Below, in pieces: positions 48,301 through 62,347 of a stretch of DNA of 64,000 bases (the stretch's first letter is position 1; the number at the start of each line of letters is the position of its first letter). A program made the position numbers and the translations under genes. The DNA comes from Hirudinaria manillensis (taxonomy: Eukaryota > Annelida > Clitellata > Hirudinida > Hirudinidae): NCBI GenBank assembly GCA_034509925.1, contig CM067526.1, forward strand, positions 10,323,629-10,387,628, given 5' to 3'. The notes under the pieces are model-generated. The model ran no database searches. It was not told where the DNA came from and worked only from the letters and a program-made list of their open reading frames with translations.

Positions 48301-48901
48301 ACAATCAAACATCTTAGAATCAAAGATCTCATAATCAAACAATCATTGACCTAAAAAGTGTTATTTCAATGCAAAACGCTCCTAGTTCAGTCTCTTCAGG
48401 TGAAAGAACCACTTTCACGTAATTGACATCTGCTTTTCGTTCGCCTCGATTTCGTGAGATTCATTGATTTGATTTTATGGGACCTTTGAAGCTTTAAAAC
48501 TTCCAATCGACCGTATTTAATTTTCAGGATTTGTCTTTTTATCTTTTAGACGCATTTTTTTAAATGTTCGATATGACATTCAAGCTTTAAAAAATAAATA
48601 AATAATAATAATTTTTTTGTTTGTTACGAACGCAATAAAACATTGTTTAATAATTCATTCATTCATTAGAATTCCGCATTGAACGTATTTAGTGGGTTCA
48701 TCTTTAGCAACGCACTCACAATAATTGTTAAGTTGCAATGATTGGCAAAATTAAAGTAAAACACTAAAAACCATTTGACTGATTTGTTTACAAGCAAAAC
48801 TGCCGCAAATTCAAAAGTGAAACTAAACCATGAACAGAAGGAAGATTGATTGAAGCGACGAACAGAAGACCAGAAACAAGGACAACTTTCTTTCCGTCCA
48901 T
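38974..48901 (-). CDS. FBLN1: Fibulin-1 (C-type terminal module)
   Basis: Fifteen minus-strand exons: 48829-48901 (start), 47295-47569, 46912-47077, 46222-46443, 45500-45946, 44891-45016, 44299-44442, 43539-43682, 43036-43176, 42669-42800, 41904-42029, 41341-41463, 40423-40564, 39283-39536, 38974-39116 (stop). Phases agree; 885 residues. Order: signal peptide ([20 protein letters not shown]), anaphylatoxin-like modules ([41 protein letters not shown]), Cys-rich link modules, a run of calcium-binding EGF modules (DVDEC, DFDEC and DINEC starts, each its own exon), and the fibulin terminal module beginning VVCRRVPC with [18 protein letters not shown]. This matches the fibulin-1C-type end. Fibulin-1 is a secreted matrix and basement-membrane glycoprotein. 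Exon 45500-45946 carries an unusual linker of about 100 residues rich in Ser, Pro, His and charge. Confidence 0.93.
40885..41046. repeat. First copy of a duplicated intron-exon segment in FBLN1
   Basis: Nearly identical to 41181-41371: it includes intron sequence and about 30 bp of the 3' end of the 41341-41463 EGF exon with its donor, then breaks off. It is therefore a non-functional exon fragment with a duplicated splice donor. Confidence 0.9.
41181..41371. repeat. Second copy of the duplicated FBLN1 segment, with internal repeat
   Basis: Contains the real exon edge. Internally about 29 bp (aaagttttttaat...gcaagaatcgtgg) is repeated next to the donor, making this copy longer than the one at 40885. 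Confidence 0.9.
41661..41911. repeat. Tandem duplication of about 133 bp at an FBLN1 donor
   Basis: 41661-41789 and 41794-41911 align throughout (gatattaaata, aatgtaataaatataat, ataaaaactctacctagacat). Both copies end with the donor edge of the EGF exon at 41904 (reverse complement of ctacctagacat), so a decoy splice donor was created about 120 bp inside the intron. Confidence 0.85.
42239..42350. repeat. (ATG)n, (AAT)n and (ATC)n tracts in FBLN1 intron
   Basis: Adjacent tracts (atgatgatgatgatg, then about 18 AAT units, then catcatcat). Simple sequence; the Asn/His runs on translation are artefacts. Confidence 0.9.
44133..44177. repeat. AT-only hairpin, 18-bp perfect stem
   Basis: Left arm 44133-44150 (aataataataatgttatt) and right arm 44160-44177 are exact reverse complements around a 9-nt loop. 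It lies in an FBLN1 intron inside a longer AAT/TTA tract. Confidence 0.85.
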
Positions 48902-50521
48902 GACGAACTGGACAATGAAATCACAACAGACTTTAAACTGAACTTTACTTATTAAATAATCATTTTTATAATAAAGACTAGTAAGTACTAATCCGCTATT
49001 TATAGCAGTTTCACCGTCTCGAATTACCGACGGCAGTGTTTAACGGCGAACAGGGATTATATAGGGGAAGGGAAGTAGTGGTAGTCGTGATAATCGTCTT
49101 ACAAACTTGGAACTGCTCTCCGAAAGCCGTACCAAAGTTTCAGGCGCAAAAGAAAATTGAAAATGAAAGTTTATTTTCTTTTTCAAATTTCAATTTATTT
49201 TGACCTTAAATCAACGTTATTCTTGAACGAAATAGAATTTTTTTGCTCCTAAGCATTTCTTGAAAATTGATCTACTTCAGAGTATTGGCATAGACTTCCA
49301 GTGCAATTGCATTGATTTAGAAAAGTTATTATATTCATGTAACATGTCACATCTCAGTCAACTCTCATTAACATAATGAGATTGTATCTTATAATGTGCA
49401 CAAGACTTCTAATCGTTTTAGAAACACTTGATTATTGACGCTATTTTCTTAGAAAATTCACTTTTCCCTTTTTTAATCGTTAGTTAGAAATCGTTAGAAA
49501 GCGTTAACGGCCACGTGCTCTTACGTCTTTTAAACAAATAAGTAAAACTTAGAAATAGACTTGGAAATAAATCATTTAAGCAGACATTGTGCGAAAATTC
49601 GAATCTATTCTTTAACATTTAAATCAGCCGATTTTGCATAAAGGATTTCCTGGTTTCAAAATGAACTAATTATGCATTGTAACACGATAGACAGACAAAT
49701 CCTACTGCATGGCGAACATATGTAATGTTTAAAACCGAAAGTCTTACAACTGAAGCAAATGATGTTCAACTTTTGCCATGTTGGTGCTAACCGTGTTCTT
49801 ATCGATCAACGAAGATCATGTAACAAGATGATCAAATCAAGTTTTATATAATTATTGTTAATTCCAATTTATTTAAGGTAATAATGAAAGAAGGGTTAAT
49901 AATAAATCAAATTAAATAACATTTAAGGCATTTACATCAGTGACAAAATAAAAAGATAGCTCCACCCTCGTGAATATTGGGGCAAGGATAGCAATAGCAT
50001 AGAACGGAAATAAATATGCTTATCGGGCCTTATTCGACACGTTGTTCCCAAATATACCGGATCATTCGCTAGACTTTAATCGAGAACAATTTCATGGAAT
50101 CGAATATACGAAATTTCAACACATGCAACACATTTGCAGCGCCCAACTGTGCTAATTTTATCATAAAGCCGTTTAAATTGGTGAAGGTGCTATTGTCTAT
50201 AAAAAAAATATCTAAAAAATACAGATATAGAAAGATCTACATAAAATTTTCCCATTCAATTAAACAAATGAGATTTAATTTGTAAATTTAGTTAAGTTTA
50301 TCATGATTATAAAGGATTGACGAATCGAAATTTCTGAAATGAAAAAATATTATATTATTTTTTTAATTAAAATTATTATTTTTAACATTAATTTCACTAC
50401 ATTTCTGAGTTCAAAATTAATTTTATTATTTTTTTTGTGTCTGGTTGCATATTAAATAAATTATTGTGTGAATCGTTTGTTGACTTCCGAGATCTTTCTT
50501 TTTCCGCTTTAACTCGCGACG
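48902..50521. other. Intergenic, divergent promoters of FBLN1 and eL20
   Basis: No coding signal. FBLN1 reads left and RPL18A reads right, so both promoters lie here. Confidence 0.5.
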
Positions 50522-51380
50522 ATGAGGGCCACGGGAAACGTGAATATTTCTTTGTTTTTTTAGCTATTTTTGTTAAATTTGGCTGCAACGGATGTTTTGT
50601 CGACATATGATTGGATACTTTTATATCGAGCAAAATCACGGCGAGAATTGTAATGTCTTGTATCTTTTAGCTCAAGGAATACAAAGTTGTTGGGCGCATG
50701 ATGCCCACCGACAAAATGAGGACTCCTGCCATCTATCAGATGAGGATCTTCGCTTCTGACCGTCCTCAGGCAAAATCCAGGTTCTGGTTCTACGCTTCTT
50801 TCTTGCGCAAAGTCAAGAAGTCTCAAGGAGAGATCTTGGCATGCCAACAGGTAACTGTCACCCATAACATTCGAATTTGGAAAGATTGCTAAACATCATT
50901 TGTGGATGCAGATCTATGAGAAGAAACCAACTGCCATCAAGAACTTTGGCGTCTGGTTGAGATACGATTCTCGCAGTGGAACCCACAACATGTTCAGGGA
51001 GTACAGGGATCTCACTACTGCTGGTGCCATCACTCAGTGCTGTAAGTGATAAAGTCATAATTTACAAACATGTAACACGTTGTTTGTAACACGACTTTTT
51101 TGTGCAGACCGTGACATGGCAGCTCGTCACAGGGCTAGGGCTAGCAGCATCCAGATCATCAAGGTCCAGGTCATCCCAGCCAGCAAGTTGAAGTCAAAGA
51201 ACCTTAAGCAGTTCATTGTAAGTGTCAATGAGATTTGTTGCTGATTGTGTAGAACTGCAACTAAATTATTGGAAATTTTGCTAACAGGATAGCAGGATCA
51301 AGTTCCCACTCCCACACAGAGTGAACAGGCAGCTCCATCGCCCACGTTTCACCGCCACCAGGCCACACACCACCTTCTAA
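50522..51380 (+). CDS. RPL18A: 60S ribosomal protein eL20 (L18a)
   Basis: Five exons: 50522-50539, 50671-50850, 50912-51041, 51108-51217, 51288-51380 (TAA). They give 176 residues, the same length as human RPL18A, with all phases matching. The sequence is highly conserved: [93 protein letters not shown]. The protein is a component of the large cytoplasmic ribosomal subunit. The very short first exon (six codons) and pyrimidine-rich run just upstream (ctttctttttccgctttaact) fit a TOP-type ribosomal-protein promoter. An AATAAA follows at about 51407. Confidence 0.97.
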
Positions 51381-51888
51381 ATTTACTGATATCTGAAGGT
51401 TGATTTAAATAAAGGAAGTCGGTGGAATGCATTGTTAATGTTTTTGTCACATGCAAAAGAAAAGGTTGGGTTTAAGTAATTGGGATGGTTCCAAGAATTT
51501 AGTGGGACTGAAATTTGTGCTGGGGCATGGGTTATGTTTACTTGTACATGCTTGGAAGTGTTTTCTGGTGTGACTGTTTAGGGCAAAAAATTATCCAGTT
51601 GCTGTGCATGAAGTGCATGTGGCATTAATGATGAAATAGAACTGCCTAGTAACTTTTGTTGGGTGTTTTGTAGGAAATGCGGCTATATTGATTTATATTT
51701 TGTCAGTGCTCTTGGGTAAATGCTTCTTTAAAATTTACAAATAAATATTAAGTGTGATCTAGCACAGACTTCAACATAAACTTTATTTGCAAAAGATGGC
51801 AAATTTTGTAAGATTTATGATAAAGGCACTAATATTTGGGAGGAGTTGTTATGTCCTGGAGATTCTCTTCAGGTTTTCTGGTAAAACG
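51381..51888. other. Spacer between convergent eL20 and SLC22 genes
   Basis: Contains the eL20 poly(A) signal and presumably the SLC22 3' UTR; nothing else seen. Confidence 0.5.
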
Positions 51889-54800
51889 TTAGGAAGTTTT
51901 GCAATAGTTGGACATGTTAATTAATTGAAATAGCAATAGAAACCTTTTCGATTCGTTGTGAACCTTTAGCTCGTGTATTGTGTCAAAGACTGGCTCGTTG
52001 CATGTTTCTGGAAGCAATAGAATGAGGAGGCCGCTAGTGACACTGACAGTGCCATATATTGCGGATGGAAGGGGCTTCCATATTTCAATCTGTACATTTT
52101 GTAATGAATTATATATTTGCCACATTTATTTTTCAGCATTTTAATGCGATAATTATCGTGAAATATTTCAATTTATTTGGTTGCAACCCAACTGAAATCT
52201 TGGGGATATTAGTTAAATTAAGAAATGCTTGATTTATTTATGTAGTTAGATTAATATTTATGGTTTTTATTTAAGTGCTTCAATTATTAATCATATTAAA
52301 ATTATGAAAGCATTACTGGAAAATGTATTACAGGTAGATGTTTCCTAGCTCACCAGAGTCTTTCCTGTATAAGGAGCAATTATGGACCCCATTCTGGCAC
52401 AAGTCATTAGGAAGCCAAATCCTGTATTCCTCACTTGCGTTGGCAATAATTCAGCTGAGTAGATGGTCATAATGAGAACTGCTGCACATACAAAAGCTCT
52501 TGATGCCAGCATCAAGGCCGAGTTAACTATAGCATAACCTGAATATTAAATATTAACCAAAGATGTTATTTTTCTTATTTTCTAATTGTAATATTCGACA
52601 GTAACCTGTGATCATTAGTGGGACGCATATGATTTGGAGAATTCCTGCCATGCACATTGCACCAACAAGACTCAGACGGCGTTTTGTGTATTTGTTGTTG
52701 CAAAAATAGAGTCCCATAAGGTAACCAGGAATCTCTACTGTCGAGGAGATGCATGAGTTAGTGTAGATGTCTCCAGCCAAAGAACTTATGTTGAGTATGA
52801 TGGCATAATATATTAGACTGCCAGCCATCCTGCAATTATTGATTGGGCTAATTTACATCACATTCCTAATAATGAACAAGAAGTTGATCTCACACCAGGG
52901 ATTTCCTTACCCAAAAATATTTGAGGATCATTTATTGCAAAGCATTGACCCGCATTAGTTTAAATTGATCTAATAAAAGCGCTGACCAATTTATAAATTA
53001 TTTGTACGGTGTTACACGTATGTCTTTCATAGACTGTAATACCTTGCGGTCATTTATAGAGCGCTCATTGAAGAGCAATAGTGACAAAGTAGGACCAATT
53101 TTGAACACACACTTGAAATGCCTTTCTGGTCGTGACAAAAACTCACATCATGTAGCTTGGTATAATAATTCGAATTAACAATAATTTGGATGTGAACAGT
53201 TCTCTGGCTTTACTTTCGGCAGATTTTTTCTGAAATTGAAAATGAGATTTAAGATTTGAAATCGTATTTATAAAATATTTATCGACTGTTAACCGGCAAT
53301 TCGAGATTCTCAGATTTGATATGATCCGGGAGTTTGCGACCATTAATGAAAGCAATTCTTGACCAGATTTTGTTCACATCCTTGTGTTTCCCATTGAGAT
53401 GCAGCCACCTCGGAGATTCGGGTAGCAATCTTACATAATATCAATGTTACCATTCAATCTCTTAACTTCTTTAATTTCTTTTAATGATGACAATCTAAGA
53501 CAAGACTCACATAATGGCATAGAGGAATAGGATCAGAATGGGGGTAAATACGTAGATTTGGTAGAGGAAGTGATTCCTCACATACTTTGCCAGGATGGAC
53601 ATGAAAATGGCACCTATGCTGATACCCAGGACCAGAACGGTGCTGACATAGGTCTTGTGACAAGGATTGAACATTTCCATAGCTAAATGAATTAAAACTA
53701 TTATTAAATACCAAATATGGCACTTAGAGGTGTATGTATCTCCTAACTAACCAAGAATAAAATGGGTTACTCTAACTGCGTTTCCAGACGCTCCGAGTAC
53801 GAATCTACCGACTATGAAGGCATGGATTGTTGGTGCAAATATGAATATCGCTATGGAGGAAATCCTCAGTACCATATTCACTAAGAGGGTCCGCTTGCGA
53901 CCAATTCTTAATAAAAAATGCGGAAAATGAATTAAATAACATTTAAATACAGGCGATTAAAGACTATCAAGAAAATCCGAAACATATTCAAAGCTGAGAT
54001 TTAAGTAATAATTTCATTGCAATTTTGATGAGTTTCATGGAACATAATTTTGAAAATGCTTCAAAATAAAAAGAATTATGAAACAAATGATTAAAGAATT
54101 ATCCTCCACTCTGAACAAATATGAATTTGAATAAATGTTACTGATAAACATCCCATTTAATATTACTGATAAGCATTACATATAAACAAATATTAGCCTG
54201 ATTCAAAGGCTATTCCAACTCACACGTCTGAGACATAACCAGCTGCCAGGCACCCAATTAAACCCCCAAACATGTACAGGGACGACACCAGAGGCACCAA
54301 ATACTCCAAGTCACAAACCAAATTGAACTGAATTTTAATGGATTGTTTATATCATTGTTAGCCAGATTTATGGTCATTTAATCATTTAATAATAATAATT
54401 TAATGATTATTTAAAAAGTAAATCGAGAATAAACAGCACGTAAGTTATTGGAAAAGAAAATTAAAAGCTAAATGCAGGTTAATGAAATTATTATTGCCTG
54501 ATTTGGACAATAGAAAATATACGTTGATTGAATAAATAAATATTGTTAATAAATCAAACAAAGTCAACCTGACTGACAATCGTTGACACAAATTGTTCCT
54601 GACTGTAGGCATATTTATCACAGGGCAAGACACTCATTTCGTCTGAAATTTAGGCATAAATAAATTTAGGTATAAAAAATAATTAATTATTTAAATTGAT
54701 ATTTAATTCTATGACTAAATGAATTATTGGAGAGTAATGGCCACGACGAATTTATACAATGTCTTGTAATCAGGTAAGACATAAAATATATGTAGTACTG

Positions 54801-55399
54801 TATGTCTGTATTGTATATATGAATTGCAGGTGTATGTATTGTCATAACTTCGGGTTATAACACATACACATACAGTGCGCATCATAAAGTTAGAACAGGT
54901 TCGAGAATCACACGATTTCCATATCTATCTTTAAAATTATCATTAAACAATATACGTGTATATTACAACATTATATATCTACAAATTAAAAAAACCATTA
55001 GTAATAAAATTAAATTTAAATTTAACCAAAATTCTCTTGCCACAAGATTTCGTCAATATTCGTGTCAGAAGCATTTTCCATGAGTTGCACAATATTGGAG
55101 TAATTCCTATCGTAGCGAAGACAGGAGCTGTACTTTCCGTTACCCAGACTTCCATTGAACGCTAATCTTTTACCATCCCGATCCAGGAAAGGAATGGCTA
55201 TTTGCTTCTGGAGGTCAGTTGGAAGGCTCTCAAGGTCGTGCACCTGGCACCAGTGATCCATGTGACCACCAACGAACACCATGGTAACCATTTCCGAGTC
55301 GTACATGCAGAGTAACAATCCCATGACCAAAATACATACTTGAAATCGCCCCAGGTTTCCAACTACTTTGTAAAAGTCTGAAAATGTTATCGTTGGCAT
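51889..55399 (-). CDS. SLC22-family organic ion transporter
   Basis: Ten exons on the minus strand: 55027-55399 (start), 54569-54642, 54224-54327, 53752-53906, 53511-53682, 53294-53429, 53147-53229, 52606-52829, 52354-52538, 51889-52089 (stop). Phases agree; 568 residues, normal for the family. Features: TM1 followed by a large extracellular loop with cysteines, an N-glycosylation-like NYSN and WCQVHDL; MFGGLIGCLAAGYVSDVIGRKRTL (the major-facilitator signature GRKR between TM2 and TM3); the family signature LLPESPRWL after TM6; TIYSAELLPTQVRNTGFG; and the end LLPETCNEPVFDTI. SLC22 members move organic cations, anions or carnitine across the plasma membrane; the substrate cannot be told here. 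The ATG at 55399 is preferred. Confidence 0.92.
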
Positions 55400-55411
55400 T
55401 GTTTGCAACAA

Positions 55412-57239
55412 AGCAACTATATAATTTACTGATGGGAAATGTTTAATATTTATTGAAAAGTTTATTTTCTGTTATTTTATTCAATTACTAGAATGAATTG
55501 AAAGGAAAATTGGATGTTAATGCCGTCAATTTATAGGCACCATTGTAGTTGGTCTTTTTTTTTATCAAGTCAAGCGTTTATTTTGCATTCTTCAGAGCTG
55601 TGCATTTAATTCAGTTGTTTTGGAGTCCTTGAACTTTTCAGGTTTTAATAAATCAATTTTTAAGAAAACTTGGATTTATTAAGATTTAAAAACTTGAATT
55701 ATTGATTTACGAATTTATTAATTTAAAATACTGAATATTAATACCATTGGCCCAATGGCAGTCCAAGTATTTTGTGGGTTATCCTTTCATTTGACCCCAT
55801 TGGATGCATTTCTAAGTTCAGCCGAGCGTGAAAATTTCAGTTATAAGTTCATTTTTGTGTTAAAAAATATTTTTAATTGTCAATAAACTCCTAATATCAC
55901 GTGATATTTTCGTATTGAAACTGCCTGTTTAATATTCACAAAAATGTTAATTTCAAAATCAATTTCTTTTGATCAGGCAATTTGATGTCGCCGCGATTCA
56001 ACAGAGCGCAACGACGGAATTGGTCAATAATTATTTATTTATGTATTTCATTAATTATTTATGTATTTAATTAATTATTTATGTATTTAATTAATTATTT
56101 ATGTATTTAATTAATTATTTATGTATTTAATTATGTATTTAATTAATTATGTATTTAATTATTTATGTATTTAATTAATTAATTATTTATTTATTTATTC
56201 AATTTCACTTTGAATTATTTCATCATGAAACTGTAACACAAGACGCTGCAAATGGAGTCATCATCTGGAATTATTTCGTGATGACGCAATGGAAAAACAT
56301 CGAAGCTTCAAAGCATTCATCATCAATCATGAGTTCCGAAGCAAACACATTCATCTCTGGTCTCAATCCACGACAAGGGAGACATCTATCTTGTACGTCT
56401 ATCCACGGAGATATCTATCTTCAACATCATTTCAACGACTTTATCATATATAAAGTATTGCGTCTATTTTCGGCTTTGCTAGCGGTAGCATTGATAATAA
56501 TAAAAATTAATGAATAAATTAAATAAAATTATTGTTAGTTAAAAATATTTTAACCATTTTTTTTTAAATCGTGTCTTTCGAAAAAGAGAAATGAGTAGAT
56601 GGTATCGATGTTCGTGTTCTGAATAACACAAGCGGATCAAATGTAGAAATGTCTCTGAAATGGTTAGTGGACCAACCATCACCAAAGTGCAAAGAAAAAA
56701 CAAAAAACCTATCAGCAAAATTATCAAAAAATGTTTCCTTTGTAACTCTTCAGTTTCATTATTTTTTTTTTGGCAAGAAGTGAAAAATTGCATTTCTAAT
56801 ATGTGGGCCGATTGGCGTTTCTGAGCGCAAGCATGTTTTATATCTTTGTTTTTTAAATTAATTATTTTATAACATTTTTTTAAAAGTATAAAGTATTTTT
56901 AATTTTTAAGTTATTTTACTTCTAGTTTTACAAACTTAAACTGCATTGTTAAATGCTAAATCCTATCAACGCAACAACGTGGCTCCAAACGTACCGAAGT
57001 TAAAAAATGCTTTTAACAATTGGTTACACATGAGAATGGTTTGTTATCAGAAGATCTGAAATAATTTGTTTGTTTATATTTATATTATTACATAAATAAT
57101 GAACAAGCCCTTATAAATGCAGAAGAATTTTGAGATTCCTTTCACTTTTCTTGTAATTGGGAAGTACGTAAAGATATTCTTGTACGAAGTTTGCCAATGT
57201 TGCGGTAAGGTATTGTCGTTATAATTAAATTAATTAAAT
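55412..57239. other. Intergenic with tandem repeats
   Basis: Includes a variable 16-20 bp tandem repeat at about 56025-56200 (units such as attatttatgtatttaatta). 56270-56515 has a short ORF of unknown nature ending in AATAATAAAAATTAATGAATAAAT, possibly a retroposon 3' end. 56539-56793 (minus) has a hydrophobic ORF that I do not recognise. Confidence 0.45.
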
Positions 57240-57257
57240 AATATTTATATAACAACA

Positions 57258-58474
<1,217 letters not shown>

Positions 58475-59065
58475 GTATTCCAACCGTCAGCGGGACCAGA
58501 ATCCCCGATCTTTGTGCGTGGAGCGATGAACGTTACATAATTTGTGACGTGGCCGTGGTGTCCGATATTTGGACCTAGATAGAGTCCACCAAAGCAAGAC
58601 AAGCAAATATAACACCACGGACATTCATCGCTGGATGAAGGCAAACAGCCCAAAGCAGGGCAAGGGCAAAATGGAGGCGATTGCCACAGCCTACATAATC
58701 AATTGGAGAGGAGCAATCGCCATGGAAACTTTGACCTCGTGGAAGAAGCTTGGCATATCTAAGCGGTTCTTAACGTGGACATCAATTAAGACTCTGATAG
58801 AAACCCATAGAATATGGAGAACATTCAGAGCAAACGCTTGGAAAGCAAGGAAAAGAAGAAGGCCGAGAAGAACATTTATTTGATTGTACTTTATCTAATT
58901 TATAATATTATATTTAGGCTACTGTTAATACAGTCCATGGGTTTTCCCGGGCCCGTCTGAGGACTTTAAAGACACCAATGAGGTTCTCCGATTGTCGTGA
59001 TGGTTTTACGGACGTAATCCGGGCTGAATAAAAGTTTTGAATAATAATAATAATAATAATAATAA
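58475..59065 (+). mobile_element. LINE-like 3' fragment with (AAT)n tail
   Basis: An open frame at about 58569-58883 reads SKYNTTDIHRWMKANSP, INWRGAIAMETLTSWKKLGI and ETHRIWRTFRANAW. The layout (K-x-KY, WRGAI, LGI, final Arg-rich tail) is reminiscent of the C-terminal domain of some non-LTR reverse transcriptases. It is followed by a non-coding end and an (AAT)n tail at 59038-59064. The microsatellite tail supports a retroposon; the protein assignment is tentative. Confidence 0.45.
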
Positions 59066-59076
59066 AATATTTATAT

Positions 59077-61408
59077 TTCTCGTATGCTCCTTTTCCGAAT
59101 AAGTGTTGAAACCAAAACAAATATGGCATCTGCAAAAACATTTCTGTAAAAAAATGTCTGTAACCATTTGCATAACCACATTTCATCCAGTAACAGACTG
59201 TCACAAGACAACTGTTAATCACCAGAGGCGCCTTCAATTTATAGGTGAAGTATTTTTACTCTTAATAACGATAATAAATATTATTAATATTGTGATAATA
59301 GTGTTATATTGTTAATAGTAACGTAGGATGTTATGTAACATAGGAAAATGTTTGTATGGTATTATAAGTATTTTTGCTCTTAATAATTAATATTGTAATA
59401 GCGTTATATTATTATTGTTAAAATGTAAATTAGGAAAATATTAGTATGATATTATAATTTATATAATCTATGCAAGGTCCTCATTATTTTGATTCGCTTC
59501 AACCCTTCCGCTCAATCATTAAATCACTTATAAACGTGAATAAAATACAACGAAATAAAATAAAATAAACATAAATCAGAACGTTTTTTCTCTTAAAATA
59601 CAGGAAATGCAGGAAATAATTATTAGCATAATTTCCTCACAACTAAATCATAGGTATTGGTCCTCTTAAACCACAAGAAAAAAAAGATGGAATCGAAAAA
59701 GATGAGTCACTTGGGAATACAGAGACTTCGAATTGATACAAAATTACTTAAAATTGAATTGTTGGTGATATTGATGATGATAGTGGTGGTGGTGGTGACG
59801 ATGATGAAACAAACAACGTCCTAAAATGAACTCAAGCAAATTAAGTCGAAATCGTACGATACGTCGACACATTTCCATCAAAAATGACGACCTTTCTCAG
59901 TAATTCCGAAGCTATCAGACTGTTGGCTACTCTTGAAAAGGTCTTATTTCAGACACTCTTATCACTTTTTCAAGTTGTAAACAAACAAACGCTTTATACT
60001 TTGAAAGCTGATGCAATGTTTCACGGATTGATGGATGAAATCCTCCAATAGGGAGATGCGAATTTCCGGTATTTCCAAGAATAACTACATTCACTCTCAA
60101 GAGTAATCATCTTTCGTACTTGTTTGTGATAACAATGATAACAACATCGACCTTTAGGATGCTAACGAGGAAGGTAGCGAGGAATATGAATATGCTTTTA
60201 AAACTGAGATGTAGGTTGAGAGGAAGAGACCGGTATTTCGTTATGTTAGATAATTTAAGAGAAGTCGTTCATAAGTTTTAATAAAAAAAACTGTTGCATC
60301 CCAGTAGTTCAAAGTTCAAGTGGCAGGACTTCTTGACTTCAGCTCAGTTTTTGATTCTAAACTCAATTAATGCCACTATTTGCAGCCTCTGTAAATCTTG
60401 GAATTTCTTCCAAAAGCTCCAAAAAGAATCTCTGAATGAGTTTAATTAACGGCAATACATTATCTCTGGAGAAATTCTAGAGGTCCCGATATGGGGATGT
60501 TTGGCAACAAATAGACATTAGCCGTAAATAAATACGCGTAGCTAAGTAAATTTAAAAAAATATTTATTTTTTCCTTTTTAAAAACTAAAACTGAAATCGA
60601 GCTCTTTTTTTGAGCGAAATCTTCGTTTCGTGATCGATTCGTGAGTGCTGTTTTTAAATGTTAAACTTGTTTACCAAGCTGCGTCCTCGTATTTGGGACA
60701 TAAGAATGATAGTCTGATCACTCTTGTGGTTAAAACGTTACAACCATAATTCCACATAGACACGACTGACGTACATGTTTTCTAGGATCATTTTGGAGGA
60801 CACCTTCTGCTCACGGTACGGAGCGGTTTTCTATTGGTAATCCCACATTTTTTTGTCAATTATTTTTGGAAATTAGTCATAAATTCTTTTTTCGTTTGAA
60901 GATTTTCGGCAGTATTCCCAGTCTTAAGAGGTGATTTATTCGCAAATTCTTTCCAAAAAATACACGACTTTAACGTCTCGGTGTTCAGCATCATGAAATG
61001 ACAACCGAAAGACACTGTATTTATTTTTTTAGCTGCTTTACAAAACAACATCATCATCATTATCATCATCATCATCCGGGTCGATGTTAACAAATCAATT
61101 GCTAAGATCTCTCTGTGCAGAAATAGAATTTGTACACAATGCACTTGTGATATGTGTAACAATACATCTCCTGAATGTACAACGCCGTGCAATACTTTTT
61201 TTTATAGAATATAATTCGCGCTTAAAATCAATAAATTACTAGTCTACCTTCCGTACAAATTCTCCACTCTTAACATCTTCAACGTTTTGCCAGAGTCAAA
61301 TTCGTTGAGAATATTAAAACTAGACGAAAAATATTGCAAAAAGTATTATGCGAAACTTTGGAAAACATAAAAACAAATAAATAAATAATTATATTCATCG
61401 TCAACACT
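59077..61408. other. Intergenic, PPP1R3 3' flank
   Basis: No supported exon. A (GGT)n-like run at about 59773-59800 and (CAT)n at about 61049-61078. Confidence 0.5.
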
Positions 61409-62317
61409 TTACGTGTGTTGGCGTGAAAACTTATAATTGGCGCCAAAGTTGTTATCCCAGTACTGAAGCTCCGATGAGCAGTGACAGCAGATGGCAAACT
61501 CTACGGAATCCGGGTACTTGTGACCAGGATTCGTTTGATTTTCCTCCTGACTCAAGATGCTGAGTCGGAAGAGCTCGATGGAAAAGGAAAACCTTTCGCA
61601 CTCTCCCGACAGATTCCCGACCACGCGCTTTGCCTCGACGTCTAAGTGAGTTTTCCAGTCGTTGCAGGTGCACCTCAGAAAAACCTTTTCGATGTTTTGG
61701 CATTTGACTATTACTTTCCCCATCAGGGTCGGTGTCCGAGTCTTTTCATCGTTCGTCAGGTTGGCGTACTCCAAGCTGAGACGATCCTTCTCCAGTTTTT
61801 CCGTTACGGATCTGAAGCTAGAGACCGGTTGAATGAAATCAGATTTGTAGGAGGGAAGTAAATTATCGAGTTTTGGGAGAATGTTCCTAAGAGAGGGACA
61901 AACGTCAAAGAGACTTTTGGTTCCATTCAATGTCGTTCCTCTGTGAAAGTCTCTCACGTCGTTCATTGAAAAGGAGCCTCCATCTTCTCTTGAAAAGGCT
62001 CGAACTTCTATCAGCTGTTTGCCTATTTCGTCGGCAAAGAAAACCCTTTTCTGGTTCTTGACCATCTTTTCTCTGTGCTCGGTGCATGGTTTCGAGGGCG
62101 CGTTTTTGCGGGAAGATTTGACTTCTTGGATGATTTCACGAGGTGGACCCTGACCGAGCAACCTGCCGGAGAAGTATTCGACTGGCTGTGGGATGAGCAG
62201 AGCGGCCATGCTGAACATCGGAGGACTGGCCGAATAGAGATAGTTATCAAATTCCAGATGAACTTTGCTTTGGATTCCTATCGGAGTTGTTGCGATTCTC
62301 TCAACGTTCAGCATCAT
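61409..62317 (-). CDS. Protein phosphatase 1 glycogen-targeting subunit (PPP1R3 type)
   Basis: One coding exon of 302 residues. The PP1-binding RVxF motif is in KNQKRVFFADEIGKQL (about 87-102), matching the KKRVxFAD consensus. A CBM21 glycogen-binding domain follows: FIQPVSSF, LSLEYANL, GKVIVKCQNIEKVFLRCTCNDWKT, FSIELF and the signature YWDNNFGANYKF at the end. Such proteins recruit PP1 to glycogen particles to activate glycogen synthase. The length fits PPP1R3B/C/D more than the large muscle form. An acceptor at about 62347 (ttttcag) lies 30 nt upstream of the chosen ATG, so a 5' non-coding exon is likely; a TATATATA at about 62798 could belong to its promoter. Confidence 0.9.
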   Translation of the reverse strand: MMLNVERIATTPIGIQSKVHLEFDNYLYSASPPMFSMAALLIPQPVEYFSGRLLGQGPPREIIQEVKSSRKNAPSKPCTEHREKMVKNQKRVFFADEIGKQLIEVRAFSREDGGSFSMNDVRDFHRGTTLNGTKSLFDVCPSLRNILPKLDNLLPSYKSDFIQPVSSFRSVTEKLEKDRLSLEYANLTNDEKTRTPTLMGKVIVKCQNIEKVFLRCTCNDWKTHLDVEAKRVVGNLSGECERFSFSIELFRLSILSQEENQTNPGHKYPDSVEFAICCHCSSELQYWDNNFGANYKFSRQHT

Positions 62318-62347
62318 CTTCGACTGAAGACCTCTCCTATAATTCTG

